In this document: positions 46,820 to 58,819 of the stretch, piece after piece
Position numbering within the stretch: the first letter of the stretch is position 1
Layout: every line of letters starts with the position of its first letter
Source of the DNA: Gnetum montanum
Lineage: Eukaryota; Streptophyta; Gnetopsida; Gnetales; Gnetaceae
Assembly (NCBI GenBank): GCA_015680685.1
Contig: MNCI01009457.1
Location: forward strand, 2,303 to 66,302
Direction: 5' to 3'
Length of the DNA: 64,000 nucleotides
Program-made: the position numbers and the translations under genes
The notes under the pieces: model-generated
What the model saw: only the letters and a program-made list of their open reading frames with translations
Databases searched by the model: none
What the model was told of the DNA's origin: nothing

Positions 46820-48000
46820 TTAAAATAATCTACTACTTGCACATTGGTACGTCCAGAATGGAAGTAATAATAGTTATTTCTTGTACCCTAGATCATCAAA
46901 TTGGTTTTATGTAGATTCACTTGAATACCAAATGAATGAATATAATTTTCTAAAATTTGCAACATATTTTGCATACCTTCGACAATAGTGGAAATCAAGT
47001 TAGCATCATCTACATATAAAAGAAGATTCACTACTTGAGATCCAATTTTGATAGCATGACTATCTTATTCATTTTACAACCATTCCTACATTTCATCAAT
47101 AAAGATACCAAAGAGAGTTAGATAAAGTGGACAACCTTTCTTAACTCCAACGTTTCTCTAAATTGTCGGTTATACTTTCAATAATCACTTCCTCAGATAA
47201 TCTTTGAGTTACTACAATCAAATCTAAAGGAAGGCTAATTTAATGCAAGCGCAACTATAATTCTGTTTGAATCACTAAATTAAATGCTTTTGTAAAATTA
47301 ATAAAACAAATAAAAACTTTTTTATTAGGCATCTTTGCAAACTCTATGTAGCATCTAAGAGTAACTAAGTAATTAATAGTTTAGTGATTTTATTTGAAAC
47401 TTGCTTAACATCTTATTATGACCTAATTACCTTCAGCTCAAGAACTGATTCTCTTTTATAGTAGATTGCCAAACAACTTAGCAAAAATATTACTCACAAT
47501 GATCATTCGATAATTTTTCAAATTATTTTTATTTCCCATTTTAGATAACAAGATAGCTTTACTAGTTTTCCAATATTGATCTAATCCTTGCTCTATTTCT
47601 CAATTTAATTTGTGCCATATTTCTCTAGGAATAGCAAATCTTGTCAACTTTAATAATTTTACATATAAACCATCTAAATCTATAACTTTGCTAGATGCTA
47701 GCTTTTTGATACCATCTTTTCTAGTAGATTGCCCAACAACTTAGCCAAACTATTACTCACAATGATCATTTGATAATTTTTCAAATTATTTTTATTTCCA
47801 TTTTTAGATAACAAGATAGCTTTACTAGTTTTCCAATGTTGATTTAATATTTGATATATTACTCAATTTAATTTATCCCAAATTTCTGTATGAATTGCAA
47901 TTCTTGTCCACTTTAATAATTCTACATATAAACTATTTGGATCTACAATTTTGCTAAATGCTAGCTCTTTAATACCTTATGTGACTTCCTTAAGAGTAAA
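46820..48000 (-). pseudogene. Non-LTR (LINE) reverse transcriptase remnant
   Basis: In pieces of different frames the minus strand reads LLSKMGNKNNLKNYRMI (the family's 'LIPK.....NYR.I'), then FINFTKAFNLV ('FxDFxKAFD.V'), VKKGCPLYLTLFGIFIDEM ('v.QG.plSP.LF.lfI') and LLLYVDDANLIS ('l.YADD..l'). A closing NLHKTNLMI follows. The catalytic YVDD box is near 46995-47010. Many stops and a 265-bp internal duplication are present. It is an old truncated LINE; ends were not identified. Confidence 0.75.
47452..47980. repeat. 265-bp tandem duplication inside the LINE remnant
   Basis: 47452-47716 and 47717-47980 are tandem copies with roughly 85-90% identity. Both cover the segment encoding LLSKMGNKNN and its upstream part. 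Confidence 0.8.
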
Positions 48001-49590
48001 TTGGAGAGTGTTTTTTGTACAATAGTAGTAGAATTATCATCTTATCTTGTAAATAGCTTATTGTAAAATGAGCAAATATCTTTAAAATAAATATTAAATG
48101 ATGAAGAGGCTTTGTGAAGAAAACATTGTCAAAACTATTTAGGTTCCTTTTTAATGGTGTAAGTAAAATATTCCTATTATTCCATACTAAATTTTCTTCT
48201 CTCAGTTATAATCAAGTATTTATATGTCTTGACTAAACTTTTTCAATTACTCTTATTTATGTTATTTATATTCTACTTAACATGCATGCAATCCTCATCA
48301 AATGATGTCTTTTGAGCATCTTGTTATTATGAATGCACAACTTGCTTAGTTGTTGCAAGAATTTTTTTCAAGTTCCTTATGTTGTCTTTAAGTAGTCTAT
48401 TTATTATGTGATGCATTCATATATTTTTTCTTGAATTCTAGGATGAGTTTGTACTAAAATTATTTTTTTTCTTTTCTGATTTTTTGTTGTCTAAGAAACA
48501 ATTGGAATTTGTAATAAAAACTAAACATGATGATGGAAATACTCCACTAACTTATAAATATGCATTATTGTACTATTAATTACATAACATCACATAGTTA
48601 GAACTATCAATGATAGATAGCTAAAGTAGTTATGTCATTGTCTTGTTAGACAAGAGGTTACCAATTCAAATCATACTTGATGAATTGCTATATGCCTCTA
48701 TAACTCTTCTATAACAACATGTTGGCTATATGTCTTACAATGTACTTATAGTCATTCTTGTAGGTTCTAAAATCTCCTCTATTTCCTTGCTCTTCCCAAT
48801 CACATAGTTATAACTAAGCATCCATAGTAAAGCTATGAATTATTATTTAAATCACATAAAAGGCTTAACACCCCTAAGCACACCTTGAGACTTATACAAG
48901 ATGATTTATATGTTTCTTATGTCCATCTATTTAGTTGAATAGATTTGTTCATCTAATCCTCTATTTATTTATACGAATATTACATTGTGTTAGAGGAATA
49001 TTACATAGATTTTTATAGTGGTTATTTCTTTTTCATGATTGAATTTTATTTTAAAAAATTAGTATTATATGAAAATAAAATATGAAATGTAGGCAATATG
49101 TTAAAAGAATTGGAATATGACATTCCATGATAAATATTTAGCTTTTGACTTCTAGATATGTTGTATGTGAAAATTAAGACTACTAAGATGAATTGGTTGA
49201 ACTATTTTGCTTATAATTAAACTAAAAGACATTGGTTTTGATTTCAAGCTTAGTTTTTTTTGACATTTTTATTTCACTTTAGATGCATTATATATATTAA
49301 GAGATGTCATTTGTCACATTAACATTCTCTTCATCCTTGGGTTGTAGTTTGTATTATATAGTTTTTTATGTTTATATTTTACTTTTGATACTAAATTGAT
49401 TATTGTCAATGTTAGACTAAATGAAAGTTGAATTTCTAATATTCTTATTATTATTATTTTAAATTTACCCTTTCATTTTTTAGATAATATTTTCATTGTT
49501 AGCTCTTATGCTCTAGGATAAGGTGTTATAATACTATGTTAACCAATGCTCTCTTCATTTTATTAGATGTAAAGGCTAGTTAATTTTTCA
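48001..49590. other. AT-rich sequence; one tRNA-like SINE head near 48610-48720
   Basis: No coding region was found. At about 48612-48670 a stretch resembles a decayed tRNA head: a stem-like gtcttgt...acaagag and box B-like 'ccaattcaaatc'. No tRNA gene can be supported. Confidence 0.4.
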
Positions 49591-49599
49591 TTGATCATT

Positions 49600-50196
49600 G
49601 GGTGATAAACAAGTTTAGCTTGTTATCATCACCTTTGAATAATCCTTTGGAGGTTAAAACATTTGTTCATGCATCTTATTTGGTCAACTAGTAATAATAG
49701 GATGTGTCCCTAGTATTATATATCAAGGTGTAGGTGGAGTTTCTAAGTGACCTACTAGTTATGGAATTAGATGATTATCATGTAATTATGAATGGATAGT
49801 TTTACTACAATAGGGAGGTAGTGCTACTAAAATGAATAGATGAAGAGGAATTTTAAATTAGGGCTAAAAAAAATCCATGAGGCTTATCTCATTTTTTAAA
49901 AAGCATTGCAAAGACTACATATGAAAATAAATGAGTGTTATGTAATGTTGATGGATCTAGATTATTACCTTAGTAGCATTTCAATTCTTGGACAATTTAC
50001 ATGTATTTAGAGAATAGCTACAAGTGTACCTTCCCCTAGAATAATAGAGTTTGAAATAACATTAAAGTCAAGAGTGGAACTCATCCTAAAGGCTCCATGC
50101 AAGATGTCCTAGGTGAGATTGGTAGAATTCAAGATGTTGATGTATGAACTATTGGATAGATGCTTGATTAGGCCTAGTGTATCTTCTTGCGGGACT
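49600..50196 (+). pseudogene. Ty3/gypsy (chromovirus-like) PR-RT fragment
   Basis: Plus-strand frames read VEFLSDLLVMELDDYHVIMN (49735-49795). This lines up with the family pattern 'f.adlivm....dVILGMdWL' at the protease C-terminus. Further on, ITLKSRVELILKAPCKMS and YELLDRCLIRPSVSS (50060-50190) match the RT entry 'I.L.PGt.Pi...pYRM...EL.ELk.QL.eLl.kGfIRPS.SPwG'. It stops exactly where the copia LTR begins (50197), so it was cut by that insertion. Confidence 0.7.
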
Positions 50197-51441
50197 TGAG
50201 GATTATTAAACCTAGAAAGGGGGAGGGATGAATAAGTTCCCCAAATAAAAATTCTTTGACACAAAGAACACATCAATTTTAATGTGGTTTCTTAACTTGG
50301 ATAGTCCACATTCGAAGGGTAGTTTGCAAGAACACCTCCAAACTTTATTCCTTCCAAATGTGATTTAAAGGGTCTACACCCTGTATAATCTTCAAGCCTC
50401 ACTCTGGAGTGTTGTGACATTGCACCAACCACTCAATCTTGCAAGGTCTTATTAGGCTTCAAATGTGGTTTCCAAGCTTCTGTAACCTTTAAGATCATGA
50501 GCTTTTCTTAGGAGTGTTGTACCATGACACCAAGCACTCAATCTTGCAAGATCTTAACAAGCTCAACCAAGATGCCTTCCTATAAGAAGCACATCAGGCT
50601 TGCAGGGTCCAAGGGAGAACAACAATTACAAGGGATGAATGCAACTTAGTTTGCTGATCCTTGTGCTTTGAGGTACAACACACTTTACACTGAACAAAAG
50701 ATAATACAATGAGGAGAAACAATGATTACAATGATTGTACAAGAGCTTGCTCATTTCCCAATGCATATGATGTCTTCTTATAGCTACAATGTTTTCAAAT
50801 TCATCTTGGAACTCATGCAATGGATAGCTAATGATAGCTAATAGTCATGGAAGACATCTTCTTTGTGCTTAAGACATCTTTCTGTATTTTCCCTCTATTC
50901 TGGGAAGACGTCTTTGTTTGGGAAAGATGTCTTTCTAAAATCTCCATTATGGAAAGATGTCTTTGCCTGGGGAGAGACGTCTTTCTAAAATTGGCCTACA
51001 TTCTATGAAGACATCTCTATTTGATGAAAGACGTTTATTATTTTGCAAAGATGTCTTCACATGTGCTACCTATTAGAAAAATGTCTTTGATATGGCAAAG
51101 ACGTCTCCTGCAGAGGCCAAAAATGAAATTACCCATTTTGATGCTAGGAGCCTTCGAATGCCTCCAAACAAGTTCCCATAGATCTTAAAACCTCCTAGAC
51201 TCATCGAAATGATCCATAAACGCTCCAGAACATGTCAAAACATCCAAGAATCATCATTAATAAAAATAGACATATTTTTCTTGAATTCTTCATATTCATC
51301 CCTGCTCCCTTGAGTCCTTGTGCTCTCGAATTTTCTTGTGAGTTCTTGATTCCTTTTATCTTGTTTGTGTAAACACAAAAACCATACAAAGATCCTTGTA
51401 CTCAAATTTCCTTAATTTTTTGACATACCAAAAAGTCAACA
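50197..51441 (-). mobile_element. 3' LTR of the copia-type element, 1245 bp
   Basis: The minus strand starts TGTTGACTTTTTGG and ends AATCCTCA. Its last 200 bp are matched by 55062-55259. It carries an array of AAGACRTCTT-type palindromes (50851-51106). Confidence 0.8.
50851..51106. promoter_or_regulatory. Array of AAGACGTCTT / AAGATGTCTT palindromes
   Basis: About 11 copies, for example at 50851, 50871, 50905, 50924, 50954, 50974, 51007, 51027, 51047 and 51097. The core GACGTC is a known type of plant bZIP binding site (C-box), and AAGATGTCTT is its CpG-to-TpG derivative. Its position inside the LTR suggests a former enhancer; binding is inferred. Confidence 0.6.
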
Positions 51442-51456
51442 ATCTCCTTCTTTTTT
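51442..51456 (-). promoter_or_regulatory. Polypurine tract of the copia-type element
   Basis: The minus strand reads AAAAAAGAAGGAGAT directly before the LTR start TGTTGAC. Confidence 0.75.
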
Positions 51457-53009
51457 GTAATGTCCAAAACTTAAGAAAATGGGTTAGTCTTTATCATAAT
51501 ATAATGATACATAAGCTACTTCTCCATTAGACATGACCAAAAAGGATGATGCATCTAAACCTCTCCTAAAGGTATATCATACTAGAGCAACATCATATAA
51601 TATGCATGACACTCCCATAGAAATAAAAACAGTTTAGCTAAGAATGAATATTAGTGAAAGAGTAAACATCTTTTAACACTAAGTTCCCTAAAGAGCTACT
51701 CCTTTTCTATTTACAAAGATAAAATTAACTAGTCCAAGCCTTTCAAGAAACATTCAAGAATATTTAAAAAAAACTTAAAGCTTGAAGTAAAGTATGATCC
51801 CTGAAGATCAAGTAACTTGTCTGTAAACTAATAAGACATTAGTAGTAAATATTGCATTCTTCTTTATTTTCCAATATTCTCCTTCTTTTTAAAACATCAT
51901 CAAGAGAATAAGGCATGGAAATTTTTATGATAGAGTATATGCATAAGAAAAAATAGAGAAATACAACTTTATAAACATCTTTGAATCACACGATTTGTGA
52001 CCAACCATGCCAAATTTAAATGCCTAAACCATGAAGTATATCTCAAGGAAAAATGTTCAAAGGATGTGTTTGATCAAAGCATACTTTTACCTTGGATGCT
52101 TTAACATGAAAAGAATACTCATTTTCTTGCTCATCTTGCTATCTAAGTGAATTTTGGTCAAAGTCTCAAAAGACTCCCCCTACATTAGTAGCCTATAGGA
52201 TAAAAATTATTGAAGAGATACATGCTTCCCCTACATACATGGTTGAGTTTCTTCTTGTTGTCATAATGCATTTTTTGGAGAGAGATTTGTATTCTTCCTT
52301 GAGCCTTTTAAGATCTTCATGTTGCATTGAAATTCTAAGGTCAAGTGTGGAGACTAAGGTCTCTCATTAGTAAATCCTTTCAATAAGGAAGATGAAAAAC
52401 TTTATTGTAGGAAATTTCCTCCTAGATAATTAACAAGAAATCCCATTTTTTAAAGGAAGCCACTACAAACTTCAACTTTTGTAATGCATTTATTTGCTAA
52501 AATGCCCATGAAAATCAATACAAGATGACTTATGAGAAATAGTAGATGCCTTTCCTGAGAGCAAAGATGTTAGATTAGATGGCTACCTCTTGAGAGAGAC
52601 ATCTTTTGTCAAAATGAGATGTCTTAAATGTAGGGAAGACATCTAACTATTAGAGTACATGTCTATTTTGCTTGGGCTGAAAATATAGATGCTCATTTTA
52701 ACATTTGGAACCTTTAGACACCTTCAAATTAGTCACCATAGCCCTTGAAAACTTCTAGATTCATCAAAATATGTCTAAAACATTCCAAAACATGGCATAA
52801 CACCTAAGATCAAGTTTGAAAGAAAGACCTCTCATAAGGATAGCAAATAATTCACATGCTTAAGGACTTCCTTTTACAAGGTAGCTATCTTCAAAAGATA
52901 CATGAATTACAAGGACCATAAAATAATTATTAAAAACAAGTAGACTTTAAGATTTCATAAGGAAGCAACAATGCAATAACTTAATTAAGAGATTAGAGCA
53001 CAAGACATA

Positions 53010-53155
53010 TATGTTTGAAAACTAATAATCATTCAACGAAGAGCTTTTGGACCATGAGTTTTAAACCACTTAAAACCAATANGTATGTTTGAAAACTAAT
53101 AATCATTCAACGAAGAGCTTTTGGACCATGAGTTTTAAACCACTTAAAACCAATA
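53010..53155. repeat. Exact 72-bp direct duplicate around a single N (assembly)
   Basis: 53010-53081 and 53084-53155 are identical and separated by the N at 53082. This looks like an uncollapsed contig overlap. Confidence 0.8.
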
Positions 53156-53438
53156 CATTCTAAATAAGATTCCAAAATATGATTTATCAATAAAAGCTTT
53201 AAAAGTTTACAAGAACCACAAAATTTCATAAGATTAATCATGTCGTGCTCATACATTCACAAGAGATATCATAATCAAATATTTTAATAGCATCAAATAT
53301 CTTCTTTTGAAAGAACTTATCTTAACAATTGTAGAATATTAAAGCAAACATCCCATAGCTCAAAATGAAGTAAGCAAACATCAACACAATTTAGTCTTTC
53401 CAAATACTGACATGATATTTAGAAAGCAAGTAAATAAA

Positions 53439-53525
53439 GCTTACCTTGACTTACCTTACTTGAAACTGAGAATTAATGTGCNGCTTACCTTGACTTACCT
53501 TACTTGAAACTGAGAATTAATGTGC
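53439..53525. repeat. Exact 43-bp direct duplicate around a single N (assembly)
   Basis: 53439-53481 and 53483-53525 are identical around the N at 53482, the same signature as at 53082. Confidence 0.8.
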
Positions 53526-53559
53526 CTAGAGTGATAGAGAATGAGATTCCTCTTTTGAG

Positions 53560-54980
53560 GTTTCTCTTCTTACTTAGAATTCTTCAATTTTCAAGGATTG
53601 GCACCTTTTCATAAATTGTCTAGATAGTTTCTTCTCATTCTTAGGTTTCTTCCTCTTGATTCTTCAAACTTTTTTAGCTTCCTTATTCTTTTGAATTGTC
53701 CAATCTTTCTTGACTCCTCTCTGATTTGTTTGCATATCCTTTTTAACTTGCAAAAAATCCTTTCTAGGCATATTTGGATAAGACCAAGGAGTCTTATAAT
53801 ATTACCAAGTGCTCATGTGATAATATTTTAAATTTCACTCCCATTGCTTATGCCCAAACTTGTTACAATAATAACATATAACCCTTCTATTATAGAAAAA
53901 TTGATTAGAATGATCAAACCTCTGAGGGGTCTTTTCATGCATAGGAGCTTATTTTGATGTAGTACCCTTACTCCTTGGAGATTCCTTTAGATTGGATGAA
54001 GGTTGTGTGGGTTCTTCTTCTTGAGAATAGCATCCAAGTCCACTTTTATCTTGTGGACTTTTTCCTTGTCCAATAATCATTCAAAGGAACTCCTTTCCTT
54101 TAACCAACCTCTCATTCACAAGCTTTACAACTGCAATTTTTTTCTTAGCATGCTCATAAGACAAGGTTAGCTTTTCATTCTTAGCCCTTAGGTCCAAGAT
54201 TTCTTTTGTAAGATCAAAAATTCTTGTATTCAATAAGCAAATTTCTTGGTCCTTTGTTTTTACTTACTTATTCAACTTTGTACATATATTTTGAAAATTT
54301 AAAAGCTTATTACATAATAAATCTAACCTCTCATCCTCATTAAGTTCATCATCTATGGTATCAGCATCATCATTTGTGAGAGCCATACAAATGAGGTGTG
54401 AATCCTTTGCATTGTCCTTCACCTTTTCTTCACTTTGCTCTTCATCATCCGAACTTGAGTAGAAGTTGGTTTTTCTCATTGCTTCATCATTTCTATCCTT
54501 TCGTTGTAACTTGCCATTACTAGGACATTCAGAGACCACATGGCCTCTTCCACCCCATACCATGCATTATATTGAAGATAAATCAAAATTAGAACTTGAA
54601 AATTTTTTACCTCTTTTCTTACCTTCGAAGCTCTTACTCATCTCCTCAATTACATTAGTTAGTTTTTGAATCTCAGCCTCAAGGTTTGAGTTCTCATTCT
54701 TGAGATAAAAACACTCATCATTAGGAACTTTAATTTTTATTTTCTTGACATCTAAAGCATCTTTAATCTCAATGAGTAGATTTTTGAAAGAAAACAATTC
54801 ATGGAAAAATATCCCATACCTTTCTTCAAAGGAAACATCATTCAAATCATTATGAATTTTATCAACTTTATAAGTATAATTTCCTTTATTCTTGAATGTA
54901 AGGAAGAAAATGAGAGACTTACATTTATAGCATATGTGATATAGGAATTGAGCATAGTAATTGATGAAGCATATCTAGAT
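53560..54980 (-). pseudogene. Copia-type gag remnant
   Basis: In minus-strand order, a first segment contains GGRGHVVSECPSNGK (a partial knuckle) followed by an acidic stretch and SHLICMALTND (frame 54563-54264). This is typical of copia gags, where an acidic 'D.E..nlClMA' follows the knuckle. A coiled-coil part follows (54240-54060, for example ILDLRAKNEKLTLSYEHAKKK), then a second knuckle CYYCNKFGHKQWE. Its last Cys is replaced by a TGA stop (near 53835). The frame 54845-54567, with a long helix, precedes these. Gag would form the particle; the element has no enzyme of its own. Confidence 0.65.
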
Positions 54981-55047
54981 GTGTCTAATGTTGATTTCCC
55001 CTTCCATATTCACTCTTGAAGATTGATGTAGAGTGCAAGAGTACTAA

Positions 55048-55059
55048 GCTCTGATACCA
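55048..55059 (-). promoter_or_regulatory. tRNA-iMet primer binding site
   Basis: TGGTATCAGAGC on the minus strand, two bases after the LTR end TCCTCA. This is the standard plant copia PBS and is unmutated here. Confidence 0.85.
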
Positions 55060-55061
55060 CT

Positions 55062-55259
55062 TGAGGATCATTAAATTTAGAAGGGGGTGAAAAGGGTGGG
55101 GTGAATAAGTTTTCCAAATAAAAAATTTTTGACACAAAGTACACACAAATTTTAATGTGGTTCCCCAACTTGGATAGTCCACATTCGGAGGGTAGTTTGC
55201 AAGTACACCTTTGGACTTTGTTCCTTCCAAATATGATTTGAAGCATCCACACCTTGTAT
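55062..55259 (-). mobile_element. Partial 5' LTR of the copia-type element
   Basis: This matches 50197-50400. It breaks off exactly where TGATGAACC of the gypsy LTR begins, so the gypsy element inserted into it. Confidence 0.8.
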
Positions 55260-56076
55260 TGATGAACCATCATTTATGTTACCCATGACATCAAGTACAT
55301 GATGTCAGGGCCTTAACATCTAGATCCAACATCAAGTATATTCCCCAAGTTTATAAATACCGCGCTTGGGCTCCCATTTTGAGTAAGTTTTTGATCATTC
55401 TTAGTTAGAATGGCAAAGCTCTTGTAGTTTATTTTCCTCAAAGTTAGAATATTTTCTGAGTGTCCACAGAAGGAGTCCAAAGTGTGTACAGTTCTTTGTT
55501 CAAGTACTGATGTACCTAAGTGCAACGATGTGACGAGAACAAAAAAAAATATTTTGACAATCATTGCAACACTAAGAATAGCTTAATATTTTCTTTAATG
55601 CATTCTACTTTCTTGTTCTTTAATTCAATGCATTTAATTAAGCAATTTAATTCTAGTAGTTAATGAACACGAGCACAACCACTGTGAGTGTTTATATAGT
55701 ACTTGGTAACCTAGCAACACTTAACGTTTGGTAGCCCAACAATGCTATATGTGTCCCAGAAAGTGGGGTGGTTACTTATGTTAGGCTAGCTAGGCAATAG
55801 ACATTAGTTTCAATCTACTCTACCCTTATTATTATTGTAGGAAATTACATCCATAAAATATAAAATGATAAAAATTCATATACCTCAATTACACTTAAAC
55901 CATAACCTTGAGCCTCACAAGTGTACTTGAAAAGACAAGGAATGTTCTCAATGCCATTTCAGTTCCTAGAGGAACTAGTGTTTGAGATAACTATAGGTCC
56001 ATGGAATTTGATTGGATCATGTGTAATGCCTTAGTGATTCATATGGTTGGGCATAGGGGTACCTCACTGCTCATCA
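55260..56076 (+). mobile_element. 5' LTR of a plus-strand gypsy element, 817 bp
   Basis: It starts TGATGAACCA and ends CTGCTCATCA. TATAAATA at 55352-55359, preceded by a GACATC/GATGTC cluster (55287-55340) in the place of the GATATC array of related LTRs. The 3' block 'ataggggtacctcactgctc' is shared with 11245-12050. Confidence 0.85.
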
Positions 56077-56077
56077 T

Positions 56078-56096
56078 TGGTGCTATTTCTAGGGAC
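56078..56096 (+). promoter_or_regulatory. tRNA-Asp-type primer binding site, degenerate
   Basis: TGGTGCTATTTCTAGGGAC follows the LTR by one base. It matches TGGCGCCGTTGCCGGGGA with mainly transition changes. Confidence 0.7.
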
Positions 56097-56236
56097 CTTT
56101 TTGTTGTTTTGTGTGCTATGTAGGATCTAGTAAAAGTATTTAAATTTTTTGAATGAACTTGAGATTCATATCTTGTGTTACAATTACTACATCAAATTTT
56201 CAAAGCACACTGTGATTTTTGTTTTGCTAATCGACA

Positions 56237-58500
56237 ATGTCTTCTTCTCAAAAGAGCACTGCTCTAGCCAAGCCTAATAACACTCATCCATCAAAGCCAC
56301 AATAGTACCAAATTACATATACTCATCTTGATGAGTATGTGTCAAACTTTACCTTAAGCTTACACCAGGATGAGCAGCTACAGTGGCGTGACATGGAGTG
56401 CAACATTGTGTTGCCACCTGATCATGTTGCTCCTGCAATGCTTTATCAAATACTTGCATAATTTGGTCCTCAAGACTGCCATGGGGAATATATTATGGAA
56501 GATTTCTACACCAAATATTATTAGACCAATGAAGCACAATGCCTACTAGATCGGTAGCTAGAGCAGCGCTATGAACTTTTGAAGGGAAAAGGACTTAACG
56601 ATTCTCCGTTCTTGTTGTACCAAAAAGCTAGTGGGGATCTTCCACTCAATGATGCTCCTCTCTTTAACTTTAAAAATGAAGGTCAAAACTAGAATTTTCA
56701 CTTCATAGTTCACAATCCTAATTCTCGTAACAAGGGATCTAATGGTAAAGCAAGATCTAGATAGGCAAGTCAAGATAGGGATGCAAGCAAGAAGCAAGAT
56801 CGTGACTGTGGTTACAATCACCAAAGAGGTAGTAGCAGGCACTGTGATGGTGTTGGTTCTCTTTCCTATTTCCCTTCATCATCTTTTTCTTCTTCTAGCT
56901 TTGACCATGAAAATAGAAGGCGAGACCATGATGGAGGTGATCGAAATGAATGATGGAACCATTGAGATAGGCAAGATCGAGGACATAGATGTTCAAGATA
57001 AGCACGTCACTATGAAAGAATGGGTAGTAGAGGGAATTTTAGGCACCATGATCACAGCCTCAATGAGCCTCTATTTGCTACTTGAAGTATGCTTAACATT
57101 GTAGAGGTAGTCATAATTCCAACAAGGCTTGTGAAAGACAATCGAATTAAATGATTAGACATGAAAAATATTCCTCAATTTGAAGGAGAATATAAATTTG
57201 ATTCATAAAATCATCTTCAATATTTTCAAGATGCATGTGCCTTACAAAACATAGAGAATGAATGGTAGAAATTAAATTTGTTTTCTAGGACACTCATCAA
57301 AGAAGCAGAGAAATGGTACTGGTCCTTAGAACTAGAATCTATCAAATGATGGAGTACCATGCTTGAAATATTCAATGATAAGTATCAATTATACTCCTGG
57401 GTGTCCAACTTAAGGAAGCAAATTCAAGGGTGGAAACAAAGAGCACATGAACCCTAGATGCTACAATTGGCCAATACTATGCCTTAATGCACAAATGCCC
57501 TAGCCATGGTTATTCTTAATTAGCTCAAATCCACCACAATGTAGATGGGCTTAATAATGAAATGAGCAAAACACTTGGTGTCTATGCCCAAGGGTGATTG
57601 TTAGAACTAATTGCTTGTCAGGTACAAAGGTTAATAGAGTAAGTCGCCAAAGAGGAGGGTGAACTAAGAAAAAGAGAAAGTGTAGAGGAGTACAACCATG
57701 ATCCTTCCATTCACAAGAAAGAGGTTTGGTTTTATGACAGTGAGAATGAAATTGTATTTAATGAGGAGATGCATAACAAAGGCTTTCCACTTCAAAAATT
57801 CTAATCTAAATTTACAGCCAAGGTTGATCAGTTAAGAGACTCCATGTATAGAAAATTTCAAGCTATCCTCAAAATTGTTGAAGACTCCCAAGAAAAAGGT
57901 ACTGATCATGAGCGTAGGAGGTGCAAAGATGCTAAACGTGCATATTACAAAGGTAATGGAAAAATTGCTACAATAGAAGAGGTTGTTGATAGTGAATCAG
58001 ATGATGATCATGGATGTGATGTTTGCTAGTATGAACATCCTAAGGGGTGTTTCCCTATTGGGTAACATCTTCAGGAGTCTGGGATGTATGCCTTACATCT
58101 ATGACTTACACAAAGGAAAACATCTAAGATTACACCTTATCTTTAAGGTAATCTTAGGCAGTTCTGCTAGCAACAATCATATTATCCAACTGGAGCTCCA
58201 CCACAACCATATGAACAATACCAATATTGGCAGCAACCATAATCATGGATGCTTACATCACCAAGGCAACAATACCCTAACTAGCATCCTGATCCATATG
58301 GATACCATGTTCAGTAACCCATGTCTCCACATGACTCTTCCAGTCACATTTCTTAGTTACAACCTTACTACCATCCTTTTAACTATTATCGAACTCCATA
58401 TCCACATGAAAGAAGGGATGCTAACCCCTATCCTTATCCTCCTCCTATCCTTGCACATACTCCTCCTCTAGTTTCACAACTACCACCTATGCCTCCTATG
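56237..58500 (+). pseudogene. Gypsy gag of the plus-strand element
   Basis: ATG at 56237 (MSSSQKSTALAKPNNTHPSKP), then DEQLQWRDMECNIVLPPDHV, a Ser/Arg/Asp-rich region and the gag core (IENEW then KLNLFSRTLIKEAEKWYWS) at about 57250-57350. The zinc-knuckle-like CDVC-YEHPKGCFP is at 58015-58055 with a stop inside it. Frames shift repeatedly. Close relative of the gag at 61040-63387 on the opposite strand. Confidence 0.78.
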
Positions 58501-58819
58501 TAGAGTGAACTATTTTCTCAACCACAATAATGCAATGCTACAAGAGTTGTTAATTTGTAACCCAATCATCAATCGAAGGGGTCAAATGCTCAATTAAAGA
58601 AAAGACCTTTCTTTCAACCCTATAGTCCACCTAAGCCTTCACCTACACCTATGGTTGATAATCCTACTCCTACCTCTTCCTTCATATCAAATTTATTTAG
58701 GCCTCCTTCAAACCAAACTTTGCCAAGGATTCATATCATAATGCCTACTCACACCATGTCTAATTGGATTCATGCAAGAAACCTTCCTAGGAAATTAGCT
58801 GATCTTAGAAGTCCTCTAA

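Larger units (their letters stand above)
51457..53559 (-). other. Internal region of copia element without pol; contains a U3-like duplicate
   Basis: No coding frame was found. 52560-52830 resembles LTR bases 50950-51260, including palindrome variants and the 'gatgct...cctccaaa' block, as a decayed second copy. Two single-N joins (53082, 53482) are flanked by exact duplicates. Confidence 0.55.
50197..55259 (-). mobile_element. Ty1/copia-type LTR element lacking pol, truncated at its 5' LTR
   Basis: On the minus strand: a partial 5' LTR (55062-55259), PBS for tRNA-iMet (55048-55059), gag (about 54980-53560), about 2 kb without pol, PPT (51442-51456) and a 3' LTR (50197-51441). No integrase or RT motif was found in 51457-53560, so it is a pol-less derivative. 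Its 5' LTR is cut by the gypsy LTR that starts at 55260; the rest should lie beyond that element, outside the window. The PBS type and gag knuckle point to copia, not gypsy. Confidence 0.75.

Noticed and set aside
48600-48720. tRNA gene
   Set aside because: Only a head-like stretch with degenerate box B is seen; acceptor stem pairing is not convincing, so at most a SINE remnant.
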